Source: a virus
Length of the DNA stretch: 47,444 nucleotides
Reading direction: 5' to 3' (one strand)
Virus record (IMG/VR): IMGVR_UViG_3300044447_000013
Location: 1 to 47,444 of that record
Below the pieces are notes generated by a model. It searched no databases, was not told where the DNA came from, and saw only the letters and a program-made list of their open reading frames with translations. Both the position numbers and the translations under genes were made by a program. Positions 1-6,509 of this stretch are shown in pieces (position 1 is the first letter of the stretch; each line of letters begins with the position of its first letter).

Positions 1-21
1 CGCCAGCATACTCGTAAATAA

Positions 22-65
22 ATGCTCACGCAAGCATTGACATTCCATGCTTACGCGAGCATACT
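22..65 (+). promoter_or_regulatory. Early promoter (left allele) with two palindromic operators
   Basis: A -35 TTGACA at 37-42 and a -10 CATACT at 60-65 are separated by 17 nt. Two 16-bp palindromes, ATGCTCACGCAAGCAT (22-37) and ATGCTTACGCGAGCAT (47-62), touch the -35 and cover the spacer and -10, with centres 25 bp apart. This is the arrangement expected for a repressor-controlled early phage promoter. A weaker half-site (AGCATAC) lies at about 6-12. No repressor that would bind these sites is recognised in the window. Confidence 0.75.
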
Positions 66-84
66 AGAGAAGTACCAAGCACGA

Positions 85-98
85 CGGCGGAAACGCCG
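85..98 (+). promoter_or_regulatory. Leader hairpin with GAAA tetraloop upstream of first gene
   Basis: CGGCG-GAAA-CGCCG forms a 5-bp stem closed by a GNRA-type loop, just before the AGGGAG ribosome binding site (101-106) and ATG at 117. The right-end copy has CGGC-GAAA-GCCG at 47322-47333. One G-C pair is lost from both arms together while the loop is kept, which argues for selection on the RNA structure. Confidence 0.6.
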
Positions 99-207
99 AA
101 AGGGAGTAAACACCAGATGGCAACACAGTTCACCGCATACAACGAATACATGGCCGCGTTCGACGCCGAACAACGCGCTCGCGCTCGCTCGGCCGCGTTC
201 CTCACGG
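99..207 (+). repeat. 109-bp terminal direct repeat, left copy
   Basis: Bases 99-207 are identical to 47336-47444 (offset 47237). The repeat covers the ribosome binding site and the first 30 codons of the first early gene. Similarity continues upstream imperfectly to the -10 box and then stops at the operators, so this is not a plain assembly overlap. Confidence 0.9.
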
Positions 208-380
208 CGAGCGTCGCGAAGTACCTACCGACGCTCGCGCCGCCGACCTTCGCGCCGAAGGCGGTCGCGCCCGCCGCGGACTTCACCGACGAGCACACGT
301 GCGACGAGGCGTGGCGCGCCGAGATGCGCGCCGCGCAGCGCGCGGAGTGGAACGAGAACACCGATTGGAGGACTCGCTAA
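117..380 (+). CDS. Early hypothetical protein, 87 aa
   Basis: First gene of a rightward early operon, directly behind the operator-controlled promoter. ATG at 117 has AGGGAG 10 nt upstream. The product is Ala/Arg-rich, probably helical, with a conserved-looking N-terminus (MATQFTAYNEYMAAF). No family is recognised. The stop TAA abuts the ATG of the next gene, indicating translational coupling. The first 91 bp of this gene recur at the right end of the window. Its position resembles early control or takeover genes, but that is only positional inference. Confidence 0.75.
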   Translation: MATQFTAYNEYMAAFDAEQRARARSAAFLTASVAKYLPTLAPPTFAPKAVAPAADFTDEHTCDEAWRAEMRAAQRAEWNENTDWRTR

Positions 381-923
381 ATGGAAAAGCTAAAGCTCAC
401 CCCGAACCGCCCCGAAGTGATCGCGCTCGCGTTCACCGCAGGCAAACCCGTTTCCTCGAACTTCACCGGCGATCAGATGATGTACACCCTCACCGATGGC
501 CGTCTCTGGTTCGCGGACCTCGAAGCCGCCGCTAAGGTCGACGCGCTCAACTTAGGCCGCGGCGAACCCTGCGAGGTCACGATGTGCATGGACCGCGCGA
601 AGAACAAGAGCTACGAGGTTCGGTACGTAGACGGGGCAACCGCGCCAGCGACGCAAGCGCCCCAGGCCCCCACCCGCCAGCGAGTCGAAGCGCTGACGAG
701 TGGTACAGCTGCCCAGGTGGCTCAAGTACACCCGCAATATAACGCACCCGCGCCCAACAGCACGGGCGGAGCCCTGATGGGCTGCTTCATGAGCGCGATC
801 GACGCCATCGTCGAAGCGCAAGCGTACGTCACGCGCCGCGGCCTCGCGATCACGTTCACCGCGGAAGACGTCCGCTCGACCGCGATTTCCGCGTACATCG
901 GACTGCAAAAAGGTGGCCGCTAA
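381..923 (+). CDS. Hypothetical protein, possible OB-fold and helical tail, 180 aa
   Basis: Starts at the base after the previous stop. Residues about 1-75 alternate hydrophobic strands with glycine turns (FTGDQMMYTLTDGRLWF, then RGEPCEVTMCMDRAKNKSYEV), a pattern compatible with an OB-like beta barrel. A Pro/Ala/Gln-rich linker (about 85-130) follows, then a helical tail (about 135-180). That layout suits a single-strand-DNA-binding or recombination accessory protein, but no family signature is certain, so the function remains unassigned. Confidence 0.7.
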   Translation: MEKLKLTPNRPEVIALAFTAGKPVSSNFTGDQMMYTLTDGRLWFADLEAAAKVDALNLGRGEPCEVTMCMDRAKNKSYEVRYVDGATAPATQAPQAPTRQRVEALTSGTAAQVAQVHPQYNAPAPNSTGGALMGCFMSAIDAIVEAQAYVTRRGLAITFTAEDVRSTAISAYIGLQKGGR

Positions 924-1247
924 ATGGCGGCCCACACGTTCGCGGTTCCCGACTGGAACGACCTGGCCGACGCGAGAGAGCAATCTCTCGCGGCCGGCGA
1001 GCGCCTCGCGGAAGACGCCGCGGACGCCGCGGCCGACTGCTGCTGCGGCTCGGCCGACGAGGTCGCGAAGCTTACCGTGAAGCTCGCCAAGGTCCACATG
1101 CTACTGAAAGCCATTCGCCGCGTCACGCCGCGGCCGGCACGCGCGGAAAGTGCCGACGACGAGCCGCTCGAACTCGCGGTGATCGGGCACGCCGCCGCGA
1201 TTGCGACGATCCACGCGCGCATCGATTTGTATCTGGGGAGGAGCTAG
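924..1247 (+). CDS. Hypothetical acidic helical protein, 107 aa
   Basis: ATG immediately follows the preceding TAA. The N-terminal half is Ala/Asp/Glu-rich with an odd CCC cluster (ADCCCGSADE, about residues 38-47); the rest is predicted helical. No recognised domain. Third-position GC is high, as in its operon neighbours. Confidence 0.65.
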   Translation: MAAHTFAVPDWNDLADAREQSLAAGERLAEDAADAAADCCCGSADEVAKLTVKLAKVHMLLKAIRRVTPRPARAESADDEPLELAVIGHAAAIATIHARIDLYLGRS

Positions 1248-1249
1248 CC

Positions 1250-1570
1250 GTGACAAAGCAAAAGACGGTAGTCGAAGTCTTTACCGAGGCGTGCGCGGCC
1301 TTCTACCGCGCGATCTCGGAACTAGATCAAGTCGCCGTCCCCCGTGGCGGCGACTTGCAGCACGAGGCGTACAAGGCCACAGGCGCACTGCAGAAGACAC
1401 TCGACGCGGCGGTGAAGGACTGGAACGGGGAGGAAGAACTGCCGCCCGTCAGCCTCTGCGCCGGCGCAGATAGCTGGGAATCTTGGGCAGCGAAGTGCGA
1501 GAAATACGCCGCGGGCTTGGAGCCCGGCGGCTACTGCACTGAATGCTTACTGGCAAAGGGGAGGGCGTGA
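1250..1570 (+). CDS. Hypothetical protein, 106 aa
   Basis: GTG start at 1250 with GGAGGAG 7 nt upstream, a strong ribosome binding site that fixes the start. The product is mixed helical with four Cys in its second half (SLCAGAD, KCEKYA, YCTECL), the last pair as CTEC, possibly metal-binding. The TGA stop overlaps the next ATG by one base (TGATG). Unrecognised. Confidence 0.7.
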   Translation: MTKQKTVVEVFTEACAAFYRAISELDQVAVPRGGDLQHEAYKATGALQKTLDAAVKDWNGEEELPPVSLCAGADSWESWAAKCEKYAAGLEPGGYCTECLLAKGRA

Positions 1571-1794
1571 TGGAGAACTGCATGATCGAGGAGCCCCCGC
1601 CCTTTGTCGGGCAGTTTGACGGCGAGGAAGGCGCATATCCCGAACTCGCGTGTCCGAGGTGCAACGCGGTCGGCGACGTGGCCGAGCTGCCGAGCTATTG
1701 GTTCCCCTATCCCGAAGGCGAGCGGGAAGCAACGGGCGAGACGCATCTCGAATGCGGCAATTGCGGCTGGAGGAGCGATGAGACACAATACTGA
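1570..1794 (+). CDS. Small zinc-ribbon protein, 74 aa
   Basis: ATG at 1570 is part of the TGATG overlap with the upstream gene. Residues 30-33 CPRC and about 63-66 CGNC form a four-cysteine zinc-ribbon pattern, with an aromatic/proline stretch (SYWFPYPEGE) between. Small zinc ribbons of this sort are common in phage early regions as nucleic-acid or protein binding modules. The precise role is unknown. Confidence 0.7.
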   Translation: MENCMIEEPPPFVGQFDGEEGAYPELACPRCNAVGDVAELPSYWFPYPEGEREATGETHLECGNCGWRSDETQY

Positions 1795-1930
1795 TCCGAT
1801 AGAGCAAGCGCGCCTCCTCGTCGAGGAGGCCAGCGGCGACTGGGACGCGGTCGAGCACGCGCGCGTGTTGATCGAGGGCGAAGGCGCGGCGCGCGAAGAC
1901 GAGAGCGAACTCGAACGAGCGCGCCGATGA
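1778..1930 (+). CDS. Small acidic helical protein, 50 aa
   Basis: ATG at 1778 follows GGAGGAGCG, a near-perfect ribosome binding site located inside the end of the zinc-ribbon gene, and overlaps it by 17 nt. The peptide is strongly acidic and amphipathic (DPIEQARLLVEEASGDWDAVEHARVLIE). No family recognised. Confidence 0.6.
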   Translation: MRHNTDPIEQARLLVEEASGDWDAVEHARVLIEGEGAAREDESELERARR

Positions 1931-2034
1931 TCGCCCGAGGACGCCGCATCACGATAAAGGATGTCAGCATCTTCGCAGGCTTCGCGCTCTTCGTGGCGCT
2001 GATCCTGTTTTGCATTTTCAAGGTACCCACGTAG
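1927..2034 (+). CDS. Single-span membrane peptide, 35 aa
   Basis: ATGA overlap with the preceding stop. A basic N-terminus (MIARGRRITIKD) is followed by one hydrophobic segment (VSIFAGFALFVALILFCIF), giving a one-pass inner-membrane peptide. It is the last gene before a strong terminator. Early membrane peptides in phages often act in superinfection exclusion or in regulating lysis; nothing here decides between these. Confidence 0.6.
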   Translation: MIARGRRITIKDVSIFAGFALFVALILFCIFKVPT

Positions 2035-2068
2035 ACTAGAAGCTCGCTTCTCCTGGTAGCCAACTTTA

Positions 2069-2104
2069 CCCCTCACGGCTTTGGCGGGCTGCGAGGGGTT
2101 TTTT
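2069..2104 (+). terminator. Rho-independent terminator of early operon
   Basis: CCCCTC (2069-2074) pairs with GAGGGG (2093-2098), followed immediately by six T residues (2099-2104). It ends the 117-2034 operon. Confidence 0.85.
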
Positions 2105-2166
2105 CGTTTTGTGTTGACGTTCTCCGCGCCGCGGCGTCAGTATTATCCACAGAGGAGAATCACCGC

Positions 2167-2334
2167 ATGGCAACAAAACCAGCAGCATCCGCGAAGGCGC
2201 CCGTGAGAAAGACCGTCGCGAAAGCGAAGACCGCCGCGACCGCCGCGCCGAAGACGAGAGCAATGGGCGCCGCCTCCGGAGGCGCGATGCCCGCCGCGAC
2301 GCCCGCGAAGAAGCCGATGAAGAAGAAGCGGTAG
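2167..2334 (+). CDS. Lys/Ala-rich histone-H1-like peptide, 55 aa
   Basis: ATG at 2167 preceded by AGAGGAG. Composition is almost entirely Ala, Lys, Pro, Thr and Arg with repeated AK/PAA units, ending KKPMKKKR. This is the composition of bacterial H1-like DNA-binding tails, so a nucleoid-associated or DNA-condensing role is likely. It stands alone between two terminators. A possible promoter (TTGACG at 2114, TATTAT about 21 nt further on) is poorly spaced. Confidence 0.7.
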   Translation: MATKPAASAKAPVRKTVAKAKTAATAAPKTRAMGAASGGAMPAATPAKKPMKKKR

Positions 2335-2380
2335 ACTTTTCGTCGTGTAACGTCGTGCCGGCATGAGCCGCCGGCCGGAG

Positions 2381-2408
2381 CGCCTCGCGTGCAAGCGCGA
2401 GGCGTTTT
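2381..2408. terminator. Bidirectional terminator between convergent genes
   Basis: CGCCTCGCG (2381-2389), loop TGCAAG, CGCGAGGCG (2396-2404), then TTTT. A 9-bp perfect stem sits between the rightward H1-like gene and the end of the leftward integrase gene, where it can serve both. Confidence 0.8.
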
Positions 2409-2413
2409 CGCGT

Positions 2414-3085
2414 TTACGACCAGTCGCGGTTCTTCTCGACGGACTCCTCGCGCCGACGCTTGCTGAAGTGCATGTAGATGTCGGTGCTTGCTGAGTCGCG
2501 GTGTCCGAGCCAGTCCTGGATGGCGTCGGGTTGGTTGCCGCGTTCCGCCAGATGCGTGCCGCACGAATGCTTAAGCGCGTGCATGTGCGCTTTCTCGGGC
2601 CGCAGGCCTGCGAGCGCGCTGTACTTTTTCATGAGCCCATCGAGGCGGAAGCGCGAGATACCCTTGCGGCCCTGGCGGGAAGGGAAGAGCGGACCTGGCG
2701 CTGTACCGCGGTCGAGCTTCAGGTACGCTCGCAACGCTTTCAGTTCTTCGGGGATGAGTTTGTGTTCCCGCGAGATCGAGCCTTTGCCCCTCCGGATGTA
2801 GAGCAGCCCGTCGCGGTCGCGGTAATCCGCCATCTGGAGCAGGCCGATCTCGTGAGCACGCAACCCGTGATGGTAGGTAATCCGGAAGATGGCGCGGTCG
2901 CGCCGACTGTCCATGGCCTTGAAGAGAGCGGCTATTTCCTCGGGTTGGAGGTACATAGACTCCTCCAGCTCGGTCCGCTTGAACGCTTTCCGCTTCTTTA
3001 TTGGCTTTTCAGGCGCGAGTGCAACAATGTCCGCAGACTGTTGCACTGGAGCCGAAAAGGCCCGTTTTTTACCAATGTTTTTCAT
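2414..3085 (-). CDS. int: Tyrosine recombinase / phage integrase, 223 aa
   Basis: Site-specific recombinase expected to integrate the phage genome. Catalytic residues are visible in order: R76 (HGLRAHEIG), K101 (RGKGS beta-hairpin), H169-A-L-K172-H173 in place of the usual HxLRH, H195 (LGHRD) and nucleophile Y204 (DIYMHF). The second catalytic Arg is thus a Lys, a substitution I believe occurs in some small phage recombinases. At 223 aa it lacks most of the N-terminal core-binding domain; residues 1-45 are basic and probably disordered. It reads leftward from a palindrome-rich promoter. Confidence 0.92.
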   Translation of the reverse strand: MKNIGKKRAFSAPVQQSADIVALAPEKPIKKRKAFKRTELEESMYLQPEEIAALFKAMDSRRDRAIFRITYHHGLRAHEIGLLQMADYRDRDGLLYIRRGKGSISREHKLIPEELKALRAYLKLDRGTAPGPLFPSRQGRKGISRFRLDGLMKKYSALAGLRPEKAHMHALKHSCGTHLAERGNQPDAIQDWLGHRDSASTDIYMHFSKRRREESVEKNRDWS

Positions 3086-3117
3086 TTGAGCCTCTTTCGC
3101 GCGAGAGAGTAATGTTG

Positions 3118-3155
3118 CACTCGCGAGTGTAGAGGCTAGTCGCCATTGGCGACAA
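3118..3155 (-). promoter_or_regulatory. Integrase promoter with two palindromic sites
   Basis: On the minus strand TTGTCG (3155-3150) and TACACT (3131-3126) are separated by 18 nt. A palindrome TCGCCA-T-TGGCGA (3140-3152) overlaps the -35 and spacer, and a perfect 12-bp palindrome CACTCGCGAGTG (3118-3129) overlaps the -10. Both look like operator positions for regulators of integrase expression. Confidence 0.6.
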
Positions 3156-3257
3156 ATGAGGACATTTACTCAATAATTACAGGGGTTTCGGGCGTTCGCC
3201 CCGCCGCGCGCGCCCGCACGTAAGTGGACGCAAAATCGGCCTTTCCTAAAAACGCGC

Positions 3258-3548
3258 CTACCCCGCCGCGGCCGCGCGTTCGCGCTTCGCCTGGCGCCAG
3301 CGCTTTCGCTGCGCGCGCGACATCTTCGCGCGCGTCTCCTGCGAGAACGTGCGCTTCTTCGGAGCGACAACGGCCACACCGCCCCCATCGCCGTCGTGGT
3401 TATGAGGCGTCCGACCTCCGCGCACGCGTTCGCGTAGCTCGGCTTGGATCTCGGCAATGTGGCCGACAATGTTGTCGCGACGAAGCTCGTACCCGAGGAG
3501 CGCGGCTTCGAGAATGGACCTTTCGAGGTTAGGCATTTCGAAGATCAT
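3258..3548 (-). CDS. Small basic-tailed hypothetical protein, 96 aa
   Basis: Chosen start is ATG at 3548 (MIFEMPNLER); a longer frame upstream is Arg/Gly-rich and looks non-coding. Residues 8-45 form a likely helix; the C-terminus carries the motif KKRTFSQETRAKMSRAQRKRW, split over residues about 63-84, a basic tail found on many small bacterial proteins. Possibly nucleic-acid binding. It follows the 78-aa gene by 17 nt. Confidence 0.6.
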   Translation of the reverse strand: MIFEMPNLERSILEAALLGYELRRDNIVGHIAEIQAELRERVRGGRTPHNHDGDGGGVAVVAPKKRTFSQETRAKMSRAQRKRWRQAKRERAAAAG

Positions 3549-3565
3549 ACCCCAGCCGGCAGCGC

Positions 3566-3802
3566 CTAGCCCGCCGTGTGGGCGCCGCCGGCGCTTTGCC
3601 GCACCGTGCCCTGCGACGACTCGAACGCCGCGATCTGCTGCGCGCAGTACGCGCTGAGGCGGTGCATGGCGTCGATCTGGTTCGATGGTGTCGACAGGGC
3701 AGGGAAGCCGGTATTCTTCATCCATTGCTCGAAGTTCAGGCAGAAATTGCGAACCTGCGTGGGCGGTTCGGGTTCCAGGATCATCGCGGTGAGTTTCAGC
3801 AT
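3566..3802 (-). CDS. Hypothetical protein, 78 aa
   Basis: ATG at 3802 preceded on the minus strand by AGGG. The sequence (LEPEPPTQVRNFCLNFEQWMKN then IDAMHRLSAYCAQQIAAFE) has natural amino-acid composition and helical periodicity. No family recognised. It is probably transcribed divergently from the gene at 3838; TATATT at about 3812-3817 could be its -10. Confidence 0.6.
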   Translation of the reverse strand: MLKLTAMILEPEPPTQVRNFCLNFEQWMKNTGFPALSTPSNQIDAMHRLSAYCAQQIAAFESSQGTVRQSAGGAHTAG

Positions 3803-3837
3803 GGCCCTAATATACAGCGCTGTGACGACTGAGAGAC

Positions 3838-4110
3838 GTGACGACCGCGCAATTCCTCACCCAGCTCGCCGAATCCTTCGAACACCCGAGCGTGCCCGCC
3901 CAATGGGCGGCCAACCCCGCCGCCTGCGCGAAGAACGCACGCCGCTGCCGCGACTTCGCCACGATCGCGCTCAACGGCGAAGACGCAGCGCGATGCGAAC
4001 ACGCGCGGCTTTGCGGCTTTATCAAAGCCGCGGCAGGTCGGTCCGCTTCAGCCCGGCGAGGCGCATCGAAGTCAGCCGCGCCTGCAAGTGGCTCCGCACG
4101 CGTACAATAA
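3838..4110 (+). CDS. Hypothetical protein, 90 aa
   Basis: GTG at 3838. Residues 1-67 have strongly coding third positions and several Cys (NPAACAKNARRCRDF, ARCEHARLCGF), suggesting a small metal-binding or disulphide-bearing domain. The last 23 residues are low complexity and overlap the end of a convergent gene, so the true C-terminus is uncertain. Function unknown. Confidence 0.5.
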   Translation: MTTAQFLTQLAESFEHPSVPAQWAANPAACAKNARRCRDFATIALNGEDAARCEHARLCGFIKAAAGRSASARRGASKSAAPASGSARVQ

Positions 4111-4228
4111 CCGCGTAGCGCTGCGGACCGTCGAGCCCGTCGAGCGCCTCGTCGCAGCACTCGACGATATGCCCGACGGCCTGTTCCTGCGGGTTGGGAA
4201 CATGCGGATCGTCGGGCAGCTTCATCAT
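4022..4228 (-). CDS. Hypothetical protein, 68 aa
   Basis: ATG (4228) directly follows the TAA of the 115-aa gene upstream, suggesting coupling. The sequence MMKLPDDPHVPNPQEQAVG...RYAVIVRVRSHLQARL looks like a small helical protein. It overlaps the convergent 3838 gene tail-to-tail by about 90 nt. Unrecognised. Confidence 0.55.
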   Translation of the reverse strand: MMKLPDDPHVPNPQEQAVGHIVECCDEALDGLDGPQRYAVIVRVRSHLQARLTSMRLAGLKRTDLPRL

Positions 4229-4576
4229 TTACGCGGTCGCGGGAGGCGGCGGCGCGGGCGTGAGCGACGCCGTCAGCGCGTCGAGCTTGTCGCTCGCGGA
4301 ATTGATCGAGCTAACCGCTGTTTCGACGTCGGCGGCCGCGACCGAGCCGTCCGGTTGCTTCGCCGCGAGGAGAGCGGCCGCAATCGCCGCTAATACCGCG
4401 CTGGTCGACGCGGAGTCTCGCGCGACCGCCGCCATGAGGTCTTTTCCTGCCTGATTGATAACCGTGCCCATGTTGAGAAAGCCTTTCGTAACCGCGGTTG
4501 TAAGCAGCGTAACCGCTGTTGTGAGGTTGTTGATTGCCCCGACCAACGGATCGGAGCCACGAGAGAAGAACGTCAC
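4229..4576 (-). CDS. Helical coiled-coil-like phage protein, 115 aa
   Basis: Long Ala/Thr/Leu heptad-like stretches (NNLTTAVTLLTTAVTKGF, DKLDALTASL) and a proline tail (TPAPPPPATA). It overlaps the upstream gene by 4 nt (ATGA) and abuts the next gene. Proteins of this kind are common in siphophages without assigned function. A hydrophobic patch (AVLAAIAAALLAA, about residues 60-72) might insert in membrane. Confidence 0.6.
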   Translation of the reverse strand: MTFFSRGSDPLVGAINNLTTAVTLLTTAVTKGFLNMGTVINQAGKDLMAAVARDSASTSAVLAAIAAALLAAKQPDGSVAAADVETAVSSINSASDKLDALTASLTPAPPPPATA

Positions 4577-4797
4577 CGCGCCACCCGGCGCCGCGCGCGT
4601 TCGCGCAGCCGTTCGCGTTCGCGATTCGCCGGCAGCGCTTCGCGCCGCGCCCGCGTGGCCTTAGATTTAGCGGTCGCGCGGTACTTAGCTGCCGCCACGG
4701 TGAACCTTGTCGAGATCGCGGCGAAGTAACCCTCGGGAAAGGATTCTTCGAGGCCGCCGAGAGGACTGCCGACCAAAGAGCGCGGTTCGATCCACAT
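4573..4797 (-). CDS. Basic hypothetical protein, 74 aa
   Basis: ATG at 4797, 16 nt after the end of the collagen-like gene. N-terminal part is compact (WIEPRSLVGSPLGGLEESFPEGYF); the C-terminal half is very Arg-rich (KSKATRARREALPANRERER). Possibly nucleic-acid binding. Couples by ATGA to the next gene. Confidence 0.55.
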   Translation of the reverse strand: MWIEPRSLVGSPLGGLEESFPEGYFAAISTRFTVAAAKYRATAKSKATRARREALPANRERERLRERARRRVAR

Positions 4798-4813
4798 GTC
4801 TATTCTGCACTTT

Positions 4814-5341
4814 TCAATAACCGGACACGAGAATATCTACAACGCCAGTCCACACCACGCCCGCGTTCGGCACGACGCGAAGGCCCGCGACCGTGTACGT
4901 CGTCGGCGGCTGCTTCACGCCCGCGACGAAGACCTGTAGCACCGTCGTGGTCGAGGTGAACCCCGCGAACGGATACGATCCGTCGGACGCGGCGTTGAGC
5001 CCGTCCTGCTCGCTCGTGAGGATCTGCGGCGCGTTCACGGTGATGTTCAGCGCGAGCGTGCCCGAGCCTGGCTCGCCAGGCGCACCTTGCGGGCCGGGAG
5101 GCCCCGGCACGCCTTGCTTCCCGGCGGAGGCGGCGTTGGTCGAGAGCTGGACCACGCCGGGAATGGTGAAATCGAGCGAGAAGCCCTTCATGCCGCACCA
5201 GGAGACTGTCCCCGCGAATGAGCACAATTGCATGGGCAGAAAGTAAGTGTTGGGAGGCGGCGGCGCGAGCACGGGCACGGGCGGCGCGGTCTGCGCGAAC
5301 GCGCACGTGACGGCGAAGAGGAGGGAGGCGAGTTTGTTCAC
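4814..5341 (-). CDS. Exported collagen-like protein with adhesin-type C-terminal domain, 175 aa
   Basis: GTG start fixed by the CGACGACTA start-associated motif 6 nt upstream. Residues 1-17 are a classical signal peptide (NKLASLLFAVTCAFA, then QTAPP). A proline-rich spacer and a beta region with two Cys follow. Residues about 76-92 are Gly-X-Y repeats (GVPGPPGPQGAPGEPGSG), and a C-terminal beta domain (TTTVLQVFVAGVKQPPTTYTV) resembles repeats seen in tail-fibre and adhesin proteins. It lies in the accessory block, not with virion genes, so secretion from the lysogen is more likely than virion assembly. Role inferred, not shown. Confidence 0.7.
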   Translation of the reverse strand: MNKLASLLFAVTCAFAQTAPPVPVLAPPPPNTYFLPMQLCSFAGTVSWCGMKGFSLDFTIPGVVQLSTNAASAGKQGVPGPPGPQGAPGEPGSGTLALNITVNAPQILTSEQDGLNAASDGSYPFAGFTSTTTVLQVFVAGVKQPPTTYTVAGLRVVPNAGVVWTGVVDILVSGY

Positions 5342-5356
5342 CCCTTCTAGTCGTCG
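5342..5356 (-). promoter_or_regulatory. Start-associated motif, copy 1
   Basis: Minus strand reads CGACGACTA-GAAGGG-GTG. The TAG inside the motif is also the stop of the upstream gene. One of seven occurrences with the same spacing to a start codon. Confidence 0.7.
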
Positions 5357-5559
5357 TTAGTTCGTTCGAGGTTCACGCGGACCACGGGGTCGTCTTCGCC
5401 TACACCGCCAAAGCAGCTACACTCGCGACGCTGGTGCGCTACTGATCCCATCACCATCCGGATCGTGCATTCGTAATGGTAAATGCGAAGGTGCGCCGGT
5501 ATGCGGTCGGAACCGCGTTCTTCCGCGGTCACGGGTTCGTTGCAGTTCGGGCAGTTCAC
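5347..5559 (-). CDS. Small zinc-ribbon protein, 70 aa
   Basis: GTG (5559) overlaps the stop of the upstream gene (GTGA). CPNC at residues 3-6 and a C-x-C pair (ECSCFGG) near residue 48 give a treble-clef or ribbon-like zinc site; a lone Cys occurs in YHYEC. The upstream extension of this frame is Arg-rich and not coding-like. Function unknown. Confidence 0.65.
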   Translation of the reverse strand: MNCPNCNEPVTAEERGSDRIPAHLRIYHYECTIRMVMGSVAHQRRECSCFGGVGEDDPVVRVNLERTNDD

Positions 5560-5768
5560 AGCGCGCCCCTCCGCATCGCCGCGATGGCGGCGTTCGCTTC
5601 GCCTTCCGTGTAAATCTCGACGAGCGGCGCGGACTCGACCTCGCCGACGCACGCGCTACAGAGATCCGCCTCGACCCAGTGGCACGACTGACCGGCAAGA
5701 TCAACGCACGCATCCTCGTCGGTGCAGCCGCACACGCGGCACTGAGCGGTCACCAGGCCGCCTCTCAT
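5556..5768 (-). CDS. Cysteine-rich CxxCGCT-type protein, 70 aa
   Basis: The pattern QCRVCGCTDEDACVD, then CHWVEADLCSAC gives at least six clustered Cys plus His, likely two zinc sites. This C-x-x-C-G-C-T/D...C-x-W...L-C-x-x-C arrangement recurs in phage and mobile-element proteins of unknown function. The C-terminal helix (EGEANAAIAAMRRG) may mediate contacts. Coupled at both ends by 4-nt overlaps. Confidence 0.65.
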   Translation of the reverse strand: MRGGLVTAQCRVCGCTDEDACVDLAGQSCHWVEADLCSACVGEVESAPLVEIYTEGEANAAIAAMRRGAL

Positions 5769-6286
5769 AACTTCTCCAGATCCGCGCGCCGGTACTTCCG
5801 CGAGAGCCGCGCGACGCGCCCTTCGCGAGCGAGGCGGCGAATCGTGTTGGCTGGCAGGCCCGTGAGGCGCACAGCCTCGCCCATCGGCACGTAAATCGTC
5901 TGCAGCGCGTTCCGCGAAACGTCTTCCGCGACGCCGGCGAGGCGGGCCAGCGCAGCGGCGAGTCCGCTAAATGTCTCGGTCGAGCGCGCGTCGATGCTGT
6001 CTGAGATGGTCGCCAGCGCGGAGTCTTGCACGCGAAACGTCGTCTTCTGCGCGTTCACGATGCGCTCGACGTCGCCGGGGTGGAAGATCGAGACGCGCGC
6101 CTGCCCGGGCGCCGTGCGGAACTTCTGCTCGATCTGCCCTTTCTTCGCGAGGCGTTCGATCTGCTTTTCGCTCGCGCCGATGGCTTTCGCCGCCTCGGGC
6201 TTCGTGAGCCACGCGCTAAGATCGGGCTCGGTCGCGCGCGTGTCGATGCGGTCTATCGTCGCTGCTGCTGTGCCTTCATTTTCCAT
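5765..6286 (-). CDS. Double HTH (MerR/excisionase-like) regulator, 173 aa
   Basis: Two DNA-binding modules. The first, about residues 24-75, begins WLTKPEAAKAIGASEKQIERL and has the HTH-wing layout of excisionase/MerR-type domains. The second, about residues 130-173, begins YVPMGEAVRLTGLPANTIRRL and ends in a basic wing. Each is preceded by a copy of the D-x-I-D-x-R-x-T-E element (residues 12-20 and about 94-103), suggesting an internal duplication or fusion. It could act as Xis or as a repressor, but is not beside the integrase. Confidence 0.7.
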   Translation of the reverse strand: MENEGTAAATIDRIDTRATEPDLSAWLTKPEAAKAIGASEKQIERLAKKGQIEQKFRTAPGQARVSIFHPGDVERIVNAQKTTFRVQDSALATISDSIDARSTETFSGLAAALARLAGVAEDVSRNALQTIYVPMGEAVRLTGLPANTIRRLAREGRVARLSRKYRRADLEKL

Positions 6287-6509
6287 CGGGAGCCACCTCG
6301 CGCCTGCTGGCTTGCAGCGATTCCAGTTCCTTAACCGCGTCTTGCAGCAGGCGGCGGACTACGGCAAGATCACCGGCGGTGATGTGAGGTTTGCCTCGAA
6401 ATATGGTGAGCATCCGTTTGATCCACGCCTTGATTTCTCCCGGCGTCAGATCGGCGCTCTCGGTCGCGCGCGTGTCTATGCGGTCGGGCGTTGTGGTTTC
6501 AGGCGACAT
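6276..6509 (-). CDS. Small helical protein with N-terminal DRIDTRATE element, 77 aa
   Basis: ATG at 6509. Residues 9-17 are DRIDTRATE, the dispersed element; the rest is one compact helical domain (TPGEIKAWIKRMLTIFRG...LAVVRRLLQDAVKELESL). Overlaps its downstream neighbour by 11 nt. Unrecognised. Confidence 0.6.
   Translation of the reverse strand: MSPETTTPDRIDTRATESADLTPGEIKAWIKRMLTIFRGKPHITAGDLAVVRRLLQDAVKELESLQASRREVAPDGK

Noticed and set aside
1-207. Simple circular-assembly overlap
   Set aside because: The similarity continues upstream of the identical part in a degraded, covarying form and then switches to an unrelated operator, which an exact overlap would not do. Circularity itself is not excluded.
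2114-2140. Promoter for the H1-like gene (TTGACG ... TATTAT)
   Set aside because: The spacing of about 21 nt is too long to claim; it is mentioned with the gene but not listed as a site.
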